Below, one piece after another: positions 13,483-13,832 of a stretch of DNA of 13,832 nucleotides. Each line of letters begins with the position of its first letter. Positions within the stretch are counted from its first letter, which is position 1. A model generated the notes under the pieces. It searched no databases and was not told the origin of the DNA. It was given only the letters and a program-made list of their open reading frames with translations. Both the position numbers and the translations under genes were made by a program. Source of the stretch: Dehalococcoidales bacterium (GTDB taxonomy: Bacteria > Chloroflexota > Dehalococcoidia > Dehalococcoidales > Fen-1064); assembly GCA_016929875.1 (NCBI GenBank), contig JAFGHZ010000054.1:1-13832 (forward strand). The letters run 5' to 3'.

Positions 13483-13483
13483 A
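13458..13483 (+). repeat. Inverted partial copy of the tRNA (D-arm to anticodon loop)
   Basis: On the plus strand this segment matches the tRNA (encoded on the minus strand) from its D-stem to base 37. ACTCA, then GG with one change each side, GGATA, a 3-nt gap replacing GAG, then T and CCGGTCTGCTA. Eleven bases in a row are identical (13473-13483 versus 13580-13570). Only three substitutions are seen, two of which keep pairing as G-U. The acceptor and T-arm are absent, so this is not a functional tRNA. Integrases normally duplicate a tRNA 3' end in the same orientation, which does not fit here. Confidence 0.8.
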
Positions 13484-13488
13484 GCATC

Positions 13489-13517
13489 ATAATATTACTA
13501 TTATTATTATTTGTCAA
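13489..13517 (-). promoter_or_regulatory. Near-consensus sigma70 promoter downstream of the tRNA
   Basis: On the minus strand TTGACA (13517-13512, 6/6) and TATTAT (13494-13489, 5/6) are separated by exactly 17 bp of AT-rich sequence containing ATT/AAT triplet repeats. The predicted start is near 13482, immediately at the tRNA-complementary stretch. By hexamer match it is about as strong as any promoter in the window, and it has no protein gene directly behind it before the terminator. Confidence 0.6.
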
Positions 13518-13533
13518 GACCTATTATGCATTG

Positions 13534-13607
13534 CCCGCCAGACGGGACTTGAACCCGTGACTTCCAGTTTAGCAGACCGGCACTCTATCCTCCTGAGTTA
13601 CTGGCGG
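13534..13607 (-). tRNA. tRNA with anticodon GCU (Ser codons AGC/AGU) on a class I, arginine-like body
   Basis: A 74-nt sequence folds into a full cloverleaf: acceptor CCGCCAG/CTGGCGG (7 of 7 pairs), T8 A9, D-stem ACTC/GAGT with loop AGGAGGATA, anticodon stem CCGGT/ACTGG with loop CTGCTAA, variable loop AAGTC, T-stem ACGGG/CCCGT with loop TTCAAGT, and discriminator G73. G15-C48 and G53-C61 are kept. The anticodon is GCU at 13573-13571. Bacterial tRNA-Ser has a long class II variable arm that SerRS needs; here the variable loop is only 5 nt. A20, C35 and U36 are the main determinants for bacterial ArgRS, so arginine charging is plausible. C1-G72 is unusual. CCA is not encoded (CAA follows). C0 (13608) can also pair with G73, giving a potential 8-bp stem. 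Confidence 0.88.
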
Positions 13608-13615
13608 GTGAATGC

Positions 13616-13644
13616 ATTTTATCTCTAATCCGCCAGTTTTACAA
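13616..13644 (-). promoter_or_regulatory. Promoter of the tRNA, inside the 3' end of the transposase gene
   Basis: On the minus strand TTGTAA (13644-13639, 4/6) and TAAAAT (13621-13616, 5/6) are separated by 17 bp. A start 7 nt past the -10 falls on the A at 13609, so the transcript would carry only about 2 nt before the mature tRNA end. The -35 lies in the last codons of the transposase (stop at 13627-13625). Confidence 0.5.
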
Positions 13645-13832
13645 TCTCCTCAATAGTCCAGATATGGTCACTAATACCAGAAGCCATAGCAGGAGTACGG
13701 GGATAAGGGTTAGCCAGTGTCTTATGCGGTCTAGCGAAGTTATAATGCATAAAGTGAAGGGCTACGGCATATTCTAGATTCTCTACCTTTTTAGAAAAGG
13801 CATTTGTTAATCGGGTAAACCGTCTCATACTC
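13625..13832 (-). CDS. C-terminal part of an IS1-like / DDE transposase (cut by window edge)
   Basis: The last 69 codons or so of a leftward gene whose beginning lies beyond the right edge; the frame is open to the edge, so the internal Met at 13828 is not the start. RRFTRLTNAFSKK, LHFMHYNFARPHKTL, TPAMASGISDHIW and TIEEIVKL match the C-terminal end of transposases often annotated as IS1 family. HYNFARPHKTL is the RNase H-fold end motif with the arginine/histidine typical of integrase-core enzymes. An insertion ANPYPR before TPAM is slightly longer than usual. The stop is TAG at 13627-13625. No terminal inverted repeat can be defined without the other end. The tRNA promoter overlaps its last codons. 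Confidence 0.8.
   Translation of the reverse strand, partial: SMRRFTRLTNAFSKKVENLEYAVALHFMHYNFARPHKTLANPYPRTPAMASGISDHIWTIEEIVKLAD

Noticed and set aside
13458..13483. Attachment-site duplication left by a tRNA-targeting integrase.
   Set aside because: Integrases duplicate the 3' part of a tRNA in the same orientation. This copy is the 5' half to the anticodon loop and is inverted.
13495..13511. CRISPR or tandem-repeat array suggested by repeated ATT/TTA triplets.
   Set aside because: It is a short low-complexity tract forming the spacer of a promoter; no repeat-spacer pattern is present anywhere in the window.
13371..13607. A T-box riboswitch for the Lrp-aminotransferase operon, because an AGC triplet and tRNA complementarity precede a terminator.
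   Set aside because: No Stem I landmarks and no proper T-box antiterminator sequence (the UGGN bulge that pairs with NCCA) are visible, and the tRNA-complementary part covers the anticodon stem and D-arm, which T-boxes do not use.
13534..13608. Selenocysteine tRNA, because an 8-bp acceptor stem can be drawn.
   Set aside because: The anticodon is GCU, not UCA; the long variable arm and extended D-stem of bacterial tRNA-Sec are missing.

Overview
This window looks like chromosomal DNA of an anaerobic bacterium of moderate GC content. The gene set (an electron-bifurcating type EtfAB with an acyl-CoA dehydrogenase, MEP-pathway IspH, a DUF1893 protein, stand-alone Lrp-type ligand-binding domains) and several dispersed palindromic repeats suggest a Chloroflexota / Dehalococcoidia-like genome. 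That placement is inference from gene content and style, not from a marker gene.

Layout. (a) 1-351: no convincing gene; one short open frame with a metallo-beta-lactamase-like HxHxDH motif, a hairpin and a possible folP promoter. (b) 352-1212 (+): dihydropteroate synthase (folP). (c) 3528-1282 (-): a tight three-gene unit of SAM methyltransferase, class IV PLP aminotransferase and TehB-like methyltransferase, with a near-leaderless extended -10 promoter. (d) 3690-4403 (+): a membrane-embedded M50 (site-2-protease type) metalloprotease, divergent from that unit, with a strong promoter whose -35 box lies in a perfect palindrome. (e) 7673-4422 (-): acyl-CoA dehydrogenase, EtfB and ferredoxin-domain EtfA, in the order and domain make-up of bifurcating acyl-CoA dehydrogenase/Etf complexes such as CarCDE. 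(f) 7889-8624 (+): a stand-alone Lrp ligand-binding domain and a DUF1893 protein. (g) 13275-8636 (-): a six-gene run of Lrp/AsnC regulator, class I aminotransferase, small zinc-ribbon protein, divergent PurM-like protein, RsmE and IspH, with short gaps or overlaps throughout. (h) 13370-13832: a compact RNA locus beside the 3' end of an IS1-like transposase.

Region (h) is the most unusual part. A well-formed tRNA gene (13607-13534, minus strand) has the anticodon GCU (serine AGC/AGU codons) but a short class I variable loop, not the long arm every normal bacterial tRNA-Ser carries; its body resembles an arginine tRNA. A promoter in the last codons of the transposase would start transcription about 2 nt before the tRNA. 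About 17 nt beyond the tRNA 3' end a second, near-consensus promoter on the same strand would start a small RNA of about 90 nt ending at a strong intrinsic terminator. The 5' part of that RNA is complementary to the D-arm and anticodon arm of the tRNA, including the whole anticodon, because the DNA there holds an inverted partial copy of the tRNA. This could be an antisense RNA that controls the odd tRNA. Expression, charging and pairing are all unproven.
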